Shown: positions 5,692 through 5,842 of the stretch, one piece after another
How positions within the stretch are numbered: the first letter of the stretch is position 1
Layout of the letters: each line of letters opens with the position of its first letter
Origin: Cyanobacteriota bacterium
Lineage (GTDB): Bacteria; Cyanobacteriota; Cyanobacteriia; Leptolyngbyales; Leptolyngbyaceae
Assembly (NCBI GenBank): GCA_027482985.1
Contig: JAIXVO010000125.1
Coordinates: forward strand, 1-5,842
Direction of reading: 5' to 3'
Length of the DNA stretch: 5,842 bases
The notes under the pieces: generated by a model
What the model was told of the DNA's origin: nothing
Databases searched by the model: none
Seen by the model: only the letters and a program-made list of their open reading frames with translations
Program-made: the position numbers and the translations under genes

Positions 5692-5842
5692 TGCAAGTCA
5701 GTGACGAGAATATTTTTCACTATAAAAGCGCCCTTCCGGTTTCGCCTTCCTTCAATCAGCAGAATTTGATCATGCCTTCAGGATTTCCGCAATTTAGGGG
5801 TAGGGGTGAATAGCAATCACTGGTTTCAACTTAAGCTAAAAC
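5692..5842. other. Upstream region of the permease gene, edge of window
   Basis: No gene longer than 13 codons is seen. Reading on the minus strand, TATAGT (5724-5719) could be a -10 element about 28 bases before the permease ATG, but there is no -35 match at the proper distance. The nearby A/T-rich stretch (5708-5727) is the only promoter-like part of this segment. Confidence 0.3.

Noticed and set aside
5772..5813. Thirteen-codon ORF (MPSGFPQFRGRGE) on the + strand
   Set aside because: No ribosome binding site and no recognised peptide family. Short frames like this are expected by chance.

Overview
The window reads as chromosomal DNA of a cyanobacterium. The octamer GCGATCGC (the HIP1 palindrome typical of cyanobacterial genomes) occurs about 15 times by eye in 5.8 kb, in genes and between them. 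The protein set also fits: a GatA subunit encoded away from gatB and gatC, a secreted HtrA/Deg-like protease and an AI-2E family membrane protein. The short dispersed repeats between genes are of kinds common in cyanobacteria. I see no transposase, integrase, phage gene, CRISPR array, tRNA or rRNA.

Layout, left to right. Bases 1-466 (+) hold the 3' part of an unrecognised multi-spanning membrane protein whose start lies outside the window. A long interrupted inverted repeat (502-564) separates it from the convergent gatA (575-2023, -). Upstream of gatA is a G-rich, repeat-laden spacer (2024-2287), followed by a 138-codon conserved-looking gene of unknown function (2288-2704, -). A 574-bp divergent intergenic region (2705-3278) holds a 15-bp tandem repeat, a set of RNA-like stems ending in a hairpin with a T tract, and two perfect hairpins. 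After it come the htrA-like protease gene (3279-4592, +) and the AI-2E family permease gene (4582-5691, -). These two genes overlap tail to tail by 11 bp.

The genes do not form one pathway. GatA belongs to the tRNA-dependent amidotransferase that makes Gln-tRNA(Gln). The protease is exported and probably acts in envelope or lumen protein quality control. The permease is an inner-membrane protein of a broad family. The neighbourhood looks like ordinary core genome with opposed single-gene units, not a defence or mobile island.

The parts most worth a second look are the non-coding region at about 2820-3100 upstream of the protease, which may encode a small RNA or structured leader, and the protease's unusual architecture, with a roughly 135-residue Pro/Gln/Asn-rich linker between the catalytic and PDZ domains. 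I found no convincing undescribed multi-gene system. All base pairing was found by eye, without energy calculation.
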